Positions 16,742 through 25,850 of a stretch of 64,000 nt of DNA are shown here, in pieces. A program made the translations under genes and the position numbers. Location: the NCBI RefSeq assembly GCF_030518155.1, contig NZ_JAULRU010000705.1, forward strand, positions 1 through 64,000, given 5' to 3'. The stretch is from Gilvimarinus gilvus. Its GTDB lineage: Bacteria > Pseudomonadota > Gammaproteobacteria > Pseudomonadales > Cellvibrionaceae. How positions within the stretch are numbered: position 1 is the stretch's first letter; the number at the start of each line of letters is the position of its first letter. The notes beneath the pieces were generated by a model. It was given only the letters and a program-made list of their open reading frames with translations, searched no databases and was not told where the DNA came from.

Positions 16742-18706
16742 TTATTTAGCCAAACAGCCACTCAAAAACTCATCCATTGCTCTTAAAGTCGCAATACGAT
16801 TCGACTCGTTCAGCAGAAAATGGTCTTCGTTCTCAAGCTCAAGATACTCCACGTCTTTGTCTTCTTTTAATAGAGCGTCGCGCATTTGCTCGCCATGCTT
16901 AATCGGTACCTGACGATCATCCGTTCCGTGAATAATCAAAACCGGAACTTTCACTTTGTCGGCATAGTTCACCGGCGATATCGATTTTAACTCTGCGTTG
17001 TCATTGCCAATCTGTTTATCAACAACGTTGTCGGTACGCCAGAATTGACGGTTATCCTTCACCAAATCGTAAACATTGCTGACACCGTTAATGCTAATGG
17101 CGCACTGATAGAAATCTGGCGTTTTCACTACGCCCATCAGCGAAGCATAACCGCCATAGCTAGCACCAACCGTAGCCATTCTGGCAGGATCAGCGATGCC
17201 TTTTTCAATTAAGTAGAGCGCACCGTCTTGCACATCGTCCTGCATTTCCTTGCCCCAGTTTTTAAGGCCGGCATTGCGAAAGGCAACTCCCTTACCGGTA
17301 GAGCCCCGAAAATTCATGCGCAGTACCGCGAAGCCCTTGCTGACCATGAACTGAGTCATGTAATCGAATGTGTGGCTGTTGTGATACATTGGCCCACCGT
17401 GCGGAAACACGACTGTCGGAAGGTTCTTGGCTTCCTTTCCCTTCGGGGTTGTTAAAAAACCTTCAATGTCTAAACCATCGCGCGACTGGTAGGTAATACG
17501 CTCCGTTGGCGACATATCGCCCGGCTGCAAATTTCTGTATCGGTACGCAATTGCCTCAAGCTTGACCGGGTCTAACTGGCCCAAAAAGAAAGTTCCGGAT
17601 TCGACATCGCTCACACTGTAAACCAGAAATTTATCCAGCGAATCTGTCATTGAAAAAATAAAATTGTAAGTATCTTTTAGCGCACCATTCACTACCTTTT
17701 TCAGCTTATGCAGTTTTTCATCAAAAAAGTGGGTGCCACCCATTTCTTGACTGCTAATACCAATGACTTCATCCGTTTTCGGAGAGTAAATTAGGTGACC
17801 CCCAATATCGTATTCTTCCCGGTGCAAAACGAGTTCTTTTTTTAGCTCCGAATCCTTTAGGTTAACCCGAAATACCGAGCGCATATCGTTATGGTAGGCA
17901 CTAACGTATAAAATATTTGGGTCGGATCCGAAACCTAAAGCGTCCACGGCATCTTCTGCAAATATCTCGTGGGGCCAAAGCTCGCGCCATTTGCCGCTGT
18001 CAATATCTTTAACCAACGTAGTGGCTATGCCATCGTCGTACTTGCGTGCCAAACGTACACGGTGCTGCCGATCGGTCACCCAGCCGGACACCCACGGCAT
18101 GGCATCCTGCACTACCGTAACCGCTTGGGTTTTAAAGTTAACCTTGCTCACCGTCGGTGCGCCGGCAAAGCCATTATTGATGCTGGGAATCTCCATTAAA
18201 ATATGATCAGGATCATCCGGTAATGTATCAATTACGGTATTAAAGTTAGAGGGTCTTACCACATAGCGGTTAACAAAGGCGTTGCTAAACGGCTTGTAAA
18301 TTTCGCCATTTTCACTATCGACCACCATGAGTGAAAAATCGCGAGTTTTAAATTTGGCCCGCATACCACCCACTTGTTTGTCTCGTTCACTGGGGCTAAA
18401 TACCGTCACCAGTAAATGCCGGCTATCCTTCCAACCAACACTGTGTAGAAAGAACTCGGTATTATCCGTGAACAAGACTATTTCTCGCTCATCATTCTCG
18501 GTTGAGGATATTTGCACGGCCTGGCCACTGAGCTCTTCCGTTTCCAGGCGCAGCACACTGGCTACTTTATTGCCGTCGGGCGAAAGCCTGAGTTTATCGA
18601 CATCCGGCAACTGACCAAACTGATCGGTGGTCGGCGCAGCGGCTGCGCCTAATGTGAACAAGCTTAAAAGCAGGTAGGCTATCCATCGGGCATTAGAAAG
18701 CATCAT
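16742..18706 (-). CDS. S9 family prolyl oligopeptidase-type peptidase
   Basis: A 654-residue exported serine peptidase. From the ATG at 18706 (AGGGG 5 bases upstream) there is a signal peptide ending at GAAA-APT. A beta-propeller (~30-400) starts with LRLSPDGNKVA. The alpha/beta-hydrolase domain carries the oxyanion-region PHGGP, the nucleophile in GASYGGY, the Asp in IHGTDDRQVP and the His in NEDHF. This is the S9C acylaminoacyl-peptidase/dipeptidyl-peptidase pattern, acting on short peptides in the periplasm. The frame extends to 18829 but that stretch lacks a signal. Single gene. Confidence 0.92.
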   Translation of the reverse strand: MMLSNARWIAYLLLSLFTLGAAAAPTTDQFGQLPDVDKLRLSPDGNKVASVLRLETEELSGQAVQISSTENDEREIVLFTDNTEFFLHSVGWKDSRHLLVTVFSPSERDKQVGGMRAKFKTRDFSLMVVDSENGEIYKPFSNAFVNRYVVRPSNFNTVIDTLPDDPDHILMEIPSINNGFAGAPTVSKVNFKTQAVTVVQDAMPWVSGWVTDRQHRVRLARKYDDGIATTLVKDIDSGKWRELWPHEIFAEDAVDALGFGSDPNILYVSAYHNDMRSVFRVNLKDSELKKELVLHREEYDIGGHLIYSPKTDEVIGISSQEMGGTHFFDEKLHKLKKVVNGALKDTYNFIFSMTDSLDKFLVYSVSDVESGTFFLGQLDPVKLEAIAYRYRNLQPGDMSPTERITYQSRDGLDIEGFLTTPKGKEAKNLPTVVFPHGGPMYHNSHTFDYMTQFMVSKGFAVLRMNFRGSTGKGVAFRNAGLKNWGKEMQDDVQDGALYLIEKGIADPARMATVGASYGGYASLMGVVKTPDFYQCAISINGVSNVYDLVKDNRQFWRTDNVVDKQIGNDNAELKSISPVNYADKVKVPVLIIHGTDDRQVPIKHGEQMRDALLKEDKDVEYLELENEDHFLLNESNRIATLRAMDEFLSGCLAK

Positions 18707-18886
18707 TAAGACCCCTGTATTATGATTATTACTGTCCTTAAACATCAATGTTATTGCGGCGCCAGCCGCTGTAGCGACAGCAGCAATACTAACATTCGAC
18801 ACAGTAGTGGCCAATGCCACGCGGCCCACAATAAATATGATTTATATGAATTAACTACCGCCCACAGAGCTACAAAGACAAGGACA

Positions 18887-19214
18887 ACTGACCGTTTAGA
18901 GCGGTTCGTATTAACCCAGAAAGAAGCTTATGGCTCGGCTCAAACTACTTACCGGGCGTAAAGTTAGCCACAGGATGTGAATTGTTTTTCCCCAGTTGCT
19001 CGGGCTGCGCCTCATCGAAAATACAGAGACTTGTCTTGAGCAAAAGATCCTGAACACGAAGGACATTTTTGGCCGCTCTGATTATCTGAAATTTCACTCT
19101 TCGATGACACTTTTCTACTTGGCGGCGGTCAATGGACCTTTTTGCCGCGCCATATATCATTTTTTTGCTGGCCAGCAAGATCACAACACTCTCACCATGC
19201 GACCTGCGCTTTAG
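18887..19214 (+). pseudogene. Decayed DUF1810 family gene
   Basis: Three pieces in order match the DUF1810 family. In one frame from 18890, DRLERFVLTQKEAY matches the N-terminus. From 18930 in another frame, ARLKLLTGRKVSHRM, then a TGA stop (18978-18980), then IVFPQLLGL correspond to the conserved GRK-SHWMWFIFPQL-GL region; the stop falls where the family has Trp. From 19005, IFGRSDYLKFHSSMTLF and HFFAGQQDHNTL match the C-terminus. About 30 family residues are missing between the GL and the KDIFG parts. There is no start codon at the expected place. So the gene has a frameshift, a stop, a Trp-to-Arg change and an internal deletion. The family's function is unknown. Confidence 0.8.
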
Positions 19215-19434
19215 CGGCCCAACCGTACTGGCCAACACTATTTTGGTGCGATACTTTTCGACCCAGCCCCAAACAAGTGCCCCCATTATTCCAAACCTGA
19301 AGGATAACATTCGTTTCTGTGCACTTTAGTTTGGGGGCGCACATCGACAGCGCGAATTTCCTAGGCTACTGGCCAATTCCAACATCCGTCTAAATTTGGC
19401 CCACCTATTGCTGAATGTACCTACAGCCTAAAAG

Positions 19435-20586
19435 ATGGAACCTATTATGCTTTTCACTCCTCTACGCCTGTTTATTAACAGTGCAGGCACAGGAACGCTT
19501 ATAGCCTTAGTAACGGTACTGTGTATCACAGCCGTCACCGCGCAACTAATGAGCGGACCGACAGCTCTGATTGTAGGGCCACTGCTTTTTCTAGGTTATA
19601 GTTCGCTGGGCCTTATCGTCTTTTTTTACAGCGATGCGCACGCGCTTGTGCAAGCACTAGAACAAAACACCGATTACTCTCAGGAAGAGCTTGAAGAAAA
19701 ATTCAGCCCTTTTTTACAATCGGTTGTTCTGCAATTTATTCAGGCTCGTACACATGCTCGCCGCAGAGCTGAGCTTGGCGACGATGTGAGAAAAGAAATA
19801 CAGCATGCGGCTAACGAATTAGATCAAACCTCTGGCCGGTTAGCTCAGAATATTACTGAGCAGTCCCATGCCACGCGATCGGTCGCCGCTGCCGCGACGC
19901 AAATTAGTCACAGTATTGACGAGGTTTCCAAGCAAACCCAGCAAGTGTATGAATCCGCACAGACGCTGGACGGTTTGGGTAAAGACGGCCTGTCGTTACT
20001 GCAACAAATGCAGCTATTTATGGCACGTGTTACGCAACAAGTATCTGACTCAGAAAATCAACTCAGTGAACTGGAAACACGTAACCGCGATGTGGCCTCG
20101 ATTTGTGACGTTATCGCTGAGATTGCCGACCAAACAAACTTGCTAGCACTCAACGCCGCTATTGAAGCGGCCAGGGCGGGAGAGCAAGGCCGGGGCTTTT
20201 CAGTGGTCGCCGATGAGGTTCGGGCGCTTGCCAGCCGCTCACAAGACTCAACCAAAACAATCTTGGGCCATGTACAACAAGCGCAGAATCAGATGGAAAG
20301 CGTTCGTCAGGCAATGGCTGTGCTTAACAGTGAAGTCGGTGGTGCGGTGGAACAATCAGAAAACTCCGAATCAATTATGAAACAGGTCAGTGGTTTTGCT
20401 CAGGGCGTGGCGGGCAAGCTTTACGAGGTTTCCAGCGCAGCTACACAACAGAATACTGCAGCCCATGAAATTTCAGACCGAATAGAAGAGGTGGCTGCTC
20501 TGGCAGAACAGAACAGCCTTATTGCGCAACAATCGCAGCAAGTCGCGAAGCACGTATGTCAGCTGTGCCAGGCTGAGGACTCATGA
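19435..20586 (+). CDS. Methyl-accepting chemotaxis protein without a ligand domain
   Basis: A 383-residue chemoreceptor-like protein. Two adjacent N-terminal membrane segments (~18-38 and 43-65) leave almost no periplasmic loop; a short cytoplasmic linker without an obvious HAMP domain leads to the MCP signalling domain, whose hairpin tip reads [29 protein letters not shown] near residues 222-250 (only the tip motif is quoted in part elsewhere in the family). It should signal to CheA through CheW. ATGs at 19435 and 19447 are both possible. Its stop overlaps the next gene's start by 4 bp (ATGA), so the two products are probably made together. Confidence 0.9.
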   Translation: MEPIMLFTPLRLFINSAGTGTLIALVTVLCITAVTAQLMSGPTALIVGPLLFLGYSSLGLIVFFYSDAHALVQALEQNTDYSQEELEEKFSPFLQSVVLQFIQARTHARRRAELGDDVRKEIQHAANELDQTSGRLAQNITEQSHATRSVAAAATQISHSIDEVSKQTQQVYESAQTLDGLGKDGLSLLQQMQLFMARVTQQVSDSENQLSELETRNRDVASICDVIAEIADQTNLLALNAAIEAARAGEQGRGFSVVADEVRALASRSQDSTKTILGHVQQAQNQMESVRQAMAVLNSEVGGAVEQSENSESIMKQVSGFAQGVAGKLYEVSSAATQQNTAAHEISDRIEEVAALAEQNSLIAQQSQQVAKHVCQLCQAEDS

Positions 20587-21395
20587 ATATGATATGGATC
20601 GGCTTAATGCTGTTTGTTTGCACCACAACTGCGGCCGTTGTAGTGCTTGCTATGCGCCGCAAAAAAGCGCGGATTCGACAGCAAATGCAAGGCTTGCATC
20701 TGCTGCGGAATCTGCGATTTCTGTTGTCGGAGTTACAGCAACATCGAGGCTTGAGCAGCGGTTGGCTCAATGGCGCCACCGAGCTGGACAGTAAAATTCG
20801 CAAGCTTCAGGGCGACATTACCAGGCAAAAAAGTGATGCGAGCCGATCCAGCTTGTGGCTCGCAGGCAATGCACGTTGGCTTTCTATTATTGATCATTGG
20901 CAAAGGCTCGAAGCCGGTTTCAACGACCTTGAGCTGGATCAAAATATCAAACAGCACAATGCTCTTATTCAATCATTACTGTACCTGATAGATGACATGG
21001 CTCAATCACATGATCTACTGTTGATCAACGTTAAGGGCAAGCCTCTCAATTTCGCCTGGCGTGAACTTCTTATTGCGGCGGAATGTGTCGGGCAACTGCG
21101 AGCCATGGGTACAGCCGTAGCCGCCAGTGGTGAGTGCAGTGTTGTCTCGCGTATTAGGCTCAATTATCTTTGCCAGAAAATTGATTCGGCGACAACCACC
21201 GCCTGGCAAACAATGCCCCCACAACATGAGCACAAACAAAAGTTGATCGACTTAAACCATTATGTAGCCCACACCATCATTCAGCGTGAACAGGCGGCCA
21301 ATGCAGAAAATTACTTTGCCTTGGCCACAGAAGCGATTGAGGGAATCTACAATCAGTTTGATCAAGCTATAGATTCTGCGCGACGTCTCTCTTAG
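20583..21395 (+). CDS. Membrane protein with NIT-like sensor region
   Basis: A 270-residue protein with one N-terminal membrane segment (3-23), a short basic stretch ([10 protein letters not shown]), then an all-helical region. Residues ~45-60 ([17 protein letters not shown]) resemble the start of the nitrate/nitrite-sensing NIT domain, where an RGLSxG-type motif is conserved, and the rest is helical as in NIT. The positive-inside rule suggests this region is cytoplasmic, unlike most NIT domains. It overlaps the preceding chemoreceptor gene by 4 bp, so it may be its separate sensory subunit. Its end overlaps the convergent acyltransferase gene by 29 bp. The NIT assignment is tentative. Confidence 0.65.
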   Translation: MNMIWIGLMLFVCTTTAAVVVLAMRRKKARIRQQMQGLHLLRNLRFLLSELQQHRGLSSGWLNGATELDSKIRKLQGDITRQKSDASRSSLWLAGNARWLSIIDHWQRLEAGFNDLELDQNIKQHNALIQSLLYLIDDMAQSHDLLLINVKGKPLNFAWRELLIAAECVGQLRAMGTAVAASGECSVVSRIRLNYLCQKIDSATTTAWQTMPPQHEHKQKLIDLNHYVAHTIIQREQAANAENYFALATEAIEGIYNQFDQAIDSARRLS

Positions 21396-22623
21396 CTACA
21401 CTTGTCGGTGCAATCGCCGCGCTTAATACACTGTCTCCTTGCTCGGGCTTTACACCCAGTACCGCACCTAACCAAGTGTATCTGGAGGCAAGGCGGTACC
21501 CCGCTAAACTAACGGCAAGGGTTATTATGAGTACAAGTAGCGGCTCTAGTATTGGGCCCAAGGTCATATTTGCCAGCGCATAGACTGAAACAACGATAAG
21601 CGTCTGGTGTAAGATATAGAAACAAAATACAGCTCGATTGGCGCGCTGCACCCAAGCTTTGGGACGAGCCAACAAGGCCTGGCCGAAACCCAGTACGGCC
21701 GAAATCCATAACCAGCTATTCGCAGACCATATTGCTCCTTTCACGTACCCTTCTATAGGCTCTACCAACGGTAGATAGTGCGAAATACTGCCGCCATTGA
21801 CCAAAAACACAATCACTAAGTAGCAAATAACCCCCAGGGTTAAACTCAGATAACGGTACTGTTTGAACGCTTGCCAAAGCCGGTTTGATTGCACCACGCC
21901 AAAACCGAGCAAAAATACAAACACGTAGCGAGCATGGTTATACCAATCATCCACCAAGGTAAAGGTCGTCGGGTAGGCTTCCCACAGGAGTTCACCAATC
22001 AAAAACACGCCTACGGCAGGCACCAGCAGGAGTGACCAACCCGGCATGCGAGCCACCAAGACCCGCGCCAGCGGCGAGGCGGTAACCCGGCGAACAAATG
22101 GGTATAGCAGCCAAAGTATTGTGATATAGGCAAACAGATAGCACAGGTACCAAAGGTGATTGTAGGTTAGGTTGGTAGGTACAAGGCGAATGTACACATG
22201 CGGTAGCTCGCCAAACCCAATGTACTGCCACCAAAACTGTACATAGTCGAGATCGAAGCTTGTTTCACTCTTTATTTCTATATAGACCTGAGGCGCTACA
22301 ATAAACACGCTGCCAAAAACCAGGGGCACAAACAGCCTCGTTGCTGTGCGCCGAAAAAAACCTAAGCCACTGCAACGCTGGAGTTGGTATGCTATAGCAG
22401 CGCCACTGATGAGGAAGAGCAATGACATGCGCCATTGATTGGACCACAACATAAGGTACTGTACAAATTCACTTTGGTATTGGCTTTTCACATGCCAGCC
22501 CCAGTCGGCTACATAGGCCATGCCCAGGTGGTACAGAATAAGCAAACCAAAGGCGAGTACCCGCAAGCCGTCGAGTTCATTCTTACGTTGTTGGTACCAA
22601 GGTTGATACTTTTCAGCAGACAT
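21367..22623 (-). CDS. Acyltransferase-3 family membrane protein
   Basis: A 418-residue integral membrane protein with about ten membrane segments. The N-terminus NELDGLRVLAFGLLILYHLGM is the acyltransferase-3 start, including the conserved Arg and the His on the first helix. Such proteins (OpgC, OafA-like) transfer acyl groups such as succinyl or acetyl to glucans or other surface saccharides. GGAGG lies 6 bases before the ATG at 22623; an ATG at 22641 has no such site. It is divergent from a LytTR regulator, probably its controller. Confidence 0.88.
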   Translation of the reverse strand: MSAEKYQPWYQQRKNELDGLRVLAFGLLILYHLGMAYVADWGWHVKSQYQSEFVQYLMLWSNQWRMSLLFLISGAAIAYQLQRCSGLGFFRRTATRLFVPLVFGSVFIVAPQVYIEIKSETSFDLDYVQFWWQYIGFGELPHVYIRLVPTNLTYNHLWYLCYLFAYITILWLLYPFVRRVTASPLARVLVARMPGWSLLLVPAVGVFLIGELLWEAYPTTFTLVDDWYNHARYVFVFLLGFGVVQSNRLWQAFKQYRYLSLTLGVICYLVIVFLVNGGSISHYLPLVEPIEGYVKGAIWSANSWLWISAVLGFGQALLARPKAWVQRANRAVFCFYILHQTLIVVSVYALANMTLGPILEPLLVLIITLAVSLAGYRLASRYTWLGAVLGVKPEQGDSVLSAAIAPTSVAKRDVAQNL

Positions 22624-22764
22624 GGTGTCCTCCCGTTGCACACTAAATTCACGGGTATTGTGTAGCTTAAGCTACCTCGGTAGGCTCCCTAAGTGACTGA
22701 TAGAAAACAAATTGTGATAAACGGCAACCCAGTGTGATGAAACGCTTAGCAGCAGGATATAGGC

Positions 22765-23619
22765 ATGCCTGAACGGCTTAAACAACATTTCTTAGAACAC
22801 CAGATTTTATGGCCCTGTGTTTTTTTATTGATATGGGCGCTGCTTAATATTGCGCTGCTCACGACCACTGTCATCATGGAGTATCAACGCGAAGGCCGGT
22901 CCATCGACTATTGGCAACCACTGTGCTGGGAGGTGACAAGTATAGTGATGATTCTGCTGTGCATTTGGCCCATCGCGTACATAAACCGCTTGCTCCAATC
23001 TCGCTTTTCGCTTCCGGCCCAGTTATTGGGCCACGCATTCGGGTTAATTTTATTTTCTATCATTCATGTCAGTGGCATGGTCGCCTTGCGCAAGCTTTGG
23101 TATTGGCTCGCTGGTTCCCACTACAATTTTGGCGATTTTTGGTATGAGTTTGTGTACGAATTTCGCAAAGATGCCATGAGCTATATCACCATTGTGGTGG
23201 TCATTTCAGGTTATCAGTTTATGGTGCGACGCCTGCGTGGTGAAGCCAGCTATATCGACAAAGGCGAGGAATCCAATGAGCAGCTTGCAGATCGTCTATT
23301 GGTCAAAAAACTGGGTAAAGAATTCCTGATTACCACCGCTGATGTTGAATGGGTTGAGGCGTCTGGTAACTATGTCAATTTGCACGTGGGCGGGCGCGTC
23401 TATCCAATGCGCTCGACGATGGCTAAGCTTGCGAAACAGCTTCCGGCACAAAATTTCCGGCGGGTACATCGCTCTGCCATTGTCAATCTGAACCAGGTAA
23501 AGCATATAGAGCCGACCGAATTTGGCGATTATGTAATTGCGCTAACCAATGATCAGCAGGTGCCTCTGTCGCGGCGTTATCGAGATGCCTTTAAGTCTGC
23601 GTTCGCCGACAAGCCGTGA
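22765..23619 (+). CDS. Membrane-bound LytTR-family transcriptional regulator
   Basis: A 284-residue protein with four N-terminal membrane segments (~14-37, 50-72, 84-106, 134-153), a linker and a C-terminal LytTR DNA-binding domain (~185-280): VEWVEASGNYVNLHVGG and FRRVHRSAIVNLNQVKHIEP are signature segments. It has no receiver domain, so it is a one-component regulator that senses at the membrane. It is divergent from the acyltransferase-3 gene, 141 bp apart, the likely target. Confidence 0.9.
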   Translation: MPERLKQHFLEHQILWPCVFLLIWALLNIALLTTTVIMEYQREGRSIDYWQPLCWEVTSIVMILLCIWPIAYINRLLQSRFSLPAQLLGHAFGLILFSIIHVSGMVALRKLWYWLAGSHYNFGDFWYEFVYEFRKDAMSYITIVVVISGYQFMVRRLRGEASYIDKGEESNEQLADRLLVKKLGKEFLITTADVEWVEASGNYVNLHVGGRVYPMRSTMAKLAKQLPAQNFRRVHRSAIVNLNQVKHIEPTEFGDYVIALTNDQQVPLSRRYRDAFKSAFADKP

Positions 23620-23694
23620 GGTGGCCAAATATAGCGGTTAGAGAGGGGGGTCATTGTAAAAATGGGGGGATGGCAGTCCCTTGCCAGCGTTCGA

Positions 23695-23988
23695 TTAACT
23701 GTTACGTGACTTAAACTCACGAATCAACTTGTTAAAGCTTTCCGCATAATCTTCGAGCTCTTTGACCGCCTTTTTCTGATCGCCACGCGACATGCCAGAG
23801 CAACCTAAATACTCTTCCATCGCTTTCACATAGGCTTTTACTTCATTGTTGGCTTTTACCATTTGGGCAGTTACTGCCGTCGCCGGGTCGGGAAACTCAC
23901 CGGGTTTAGCAGGCTCACTGCAGGCAAAAGATGCCGCAGGAAACGCCATTGTCATGAGCAGTATTGCTTGAGTGAGTACTTTTTTCAT
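23695..23988 (-). CDS. Small exported protein of unknown function
   Basis: A 97-residue protein with a signal peptide (cleavage near SFA-C, residue ~22), then a Pro-rich start and a highly charged helical region (EVKAYVKAMEEYLGC to the end) with two remaining cysteines. I recognise no family. It lies 32 bp after the start side of, and on the same strand as, the chemoreceptor gene ending at 24021, so it may be co-transcribed with it. Confidence 0.7.
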   Translation of the reverse strand: MKKVLTQAILLMTMAFPAASFACSEPAKPGEFPDPATAVTAQMVKANNEVKAYVKAMEEYLGCSGMSRGDQKKAVKELEDYAESFNKLIREFKSRNS

Positions 23989-24020
23989 CTTGCGCTCTCT
24001 ACCGTGTATTGTTCTTTCAA

Positions 24021-25556
24021 CTATACCTTAAACCGCCCGACTAATTCTGACATCTTTTTCGCCATCTTAGCCAAATTAACACTGTTAGAGGTAATACGAC
24101 CGGAGCTCTCGGCAGTACTTTGCGCAACACCGGACACGCTGTCGATATTCACTTCAATTTGTTGCGTAGCGGCCGACTGCTGCTCGGACGCTGCGGCAAT
24201 TTGATTAGTGCGATCGCGGATTTCACCCACATAATTGGTAATTTCTTCGAGGGCTTCGGTCGCTTCGCCCGCCTTCGTTACCGAAGCATCGGCCTGAGTG
24301 GTGCCGGCGGTCATCATTTCTACCGCTTCGGCCGAGCCGGTTTGCAGTCGCTCGATCATCTCTTGAATTTCTGTGGTTGAACTCTGCGTGCGCGAGGCGA
24401 GTGTGCGCACCTCATCGGCAACCACCGCAAAACCACGGCCTTGCTCACCGGCACGCGCCGCTTCAATCGCTGCGTTCAATGCCAGCAGATTGGTTTGTTC
24501 GGCAATACCGCGAATCACATCCAGCACGGTACCAATAGCCACCGTCTCTTGCCGCAAGCGGTCAATTACCTCAGAGGCGGTACGAATATCGGCCGAAAGA
24601 CTCTGAATTTGGCTCATGGTGCTCTGCACGGTTTGTTTGCCGCTCATAGCGACCGTATCGGCCTGATGCGAGTTTTCCGCTGTTTCGGCCACTCGCTGGG
24701 TAACATCGGAGACTACCGCAGCCATTTCTTTAATCGCGGTTACGATTTGCTGAATATCGGCTTGCTGCGAGGTAATCGAGCGCTCGTTTTCCTGTGACAG
24801 GTTTGACAGGATATTGGCGCTTTCATCCACCTCTACCGCTGTTTCTGCAACACTGGAAATAATCGTGTGCAAACGCTCAACGAAGCGGTTGAAACAGGCG
24901 GCCAATTCGCTGATTTCGTCACTGCCCTCAACCGGTAGACGACGGGTAAGATCACCCTCACCCTCAGAGATATCGCGCAGTGCGCGCACTACATTATTAA
25001 CAGGCTTAATAATACTGGCCTGTACTACATAGGCGAGGCCTGCAGCCACCAAGCTAATGACAATGACGACAATAATGGCGTCAAACACCGACTCAGAAAC
25101 CACTTCGTCTAATTCTGCCAGGTCGACATGGAATGAAATGGTGCCGACTTTACTGCCATCAGACTGAATCGCCTCGGTTACGATAATGGCATTTTCCAGC
25201 TCTACAATGCCCGGGCTGTTAGGCCGCGACGGTAAACTGGCTGGCATTTTGCCGCCACCGCTGCGAGAAAACCACGCGAATGGCTCACCACCGCTGTAAA
25301 CAACCGCGCCCAACACGCGCTCACTGGCCTTTAGGGCTTCGAGTGAAGCGGTAACCGTCATGTCGTCTTCAAACATAATGGCGCCAACACTGGCCTCACC
25401 CAACACTTCTGCCAACGACCGGGTATCTTCTACGATAGTATCTTCCACCCGAGAAATACCGGAATTAACAGTGACCACTGTGGTTACAATTACCGCTGCT
25501 ATACAGGTCAGGGTGACGCTAAGCAGGATTTTCCACTTGAGAGATAAATTTTTCAC
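24021..25556 (-). CDS. Methyl-accepting chemotaxis protein with CHASE8-like sensor
   Basis: A 511-residue chemoreceptor. TM1 (8-30), a periplasmic region of ~125 residues with the CHASE8-like pattern [20 protein letters not shown] and [16 protein letters not shown]2 (~158-178), HAMP (~180-232), and an MCP signalling domain whose tip contains [18 protein letters not shown]. The start is GTG at 25556 with GAGGA 4 bases upstream. It reports a periplasmic cue to CheA/CheW; the ligand is unknown. The small exported protein gene follows on the same strand. Confidence 0.93.
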   Translation of the reverse strand: MKNLSLKWKILLSVTLTCIAAVIVTTVVTVNSGISRVEDTIVEDTRSLAEVLGEASVGAIMFEDDMTVTASLEALKASERVLGAVVYSGGEPFAWFSRSGGGKMPASLPSRPNSPGIVELENAIIVTEAIQSDGSKVGTISFHVDLAELDEVVSESVFDAIIVVIVISLVAAGLAYVVQASIIKPVNNVVRALRDISEGEGDLTRRLPVEGSDEISELAACFNRFVERLHTIISSVAETAVEVDESANILSNLSQENERSITSQQADIQQIVTAIKEMAAVVSDVTQRVAETAENSHQADTVAMSGKQTVQSTMSQIQSLSADIRTASEVIDRLRQETVAIGTVLDVIRGIAEQTNLLALNAAIEAARAGEQGRGFAVVADEVRTLASRTQSSTTEIQEMIERLQTGSAEAVEMMTAGTTQADASVTKAGEATEALEEITNYVGEIRDRTNQIAAASEQQSAATQQIEVNIDSVSGVAQSTAESSGRITSNSVNLAKMAKKMSELVGRFKV

Positions 25557-25850
25557 GGCGTCCTCGTTTATTTTTTAGAGTGCACTCGGCTTTTTAAGTT
25601 ATAGGGGAGAAACCCCTGAATAGCCACACCGAAATCCACCTTTGTCTTTGCATTATAATGCGCCAGTCGGTAATTTCGAGTAATTTGGCGCATTTTTCCC
25701 AAGTAAATCGCTATAACAGTTTGCAAAGAATGCAAGATTCAATATATTGCCCACCTTTAAAACACCGACTTTTTACCGGGCGTTTATTGCTTTCGGCAGG
25801 GGCACGTAAACCTTTATATAACAATATAGATATAACCGGTCATAAATACA
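25557..25850. other. Intergenic stretch, nothing recognised
   Basis: About 294 bases between the chemoreceptor start and the ABC exporter stop. It should hold the chemoreceptor promoter. No gene, repeat or clear terminator was found. Confidence 0.5.

Noticed and set aside
18945-19310. 121-codon minus-strand frame
   Set aside because: It is antisense to the DUF1810 remnants, which explain the region better, and shows no family pattern.
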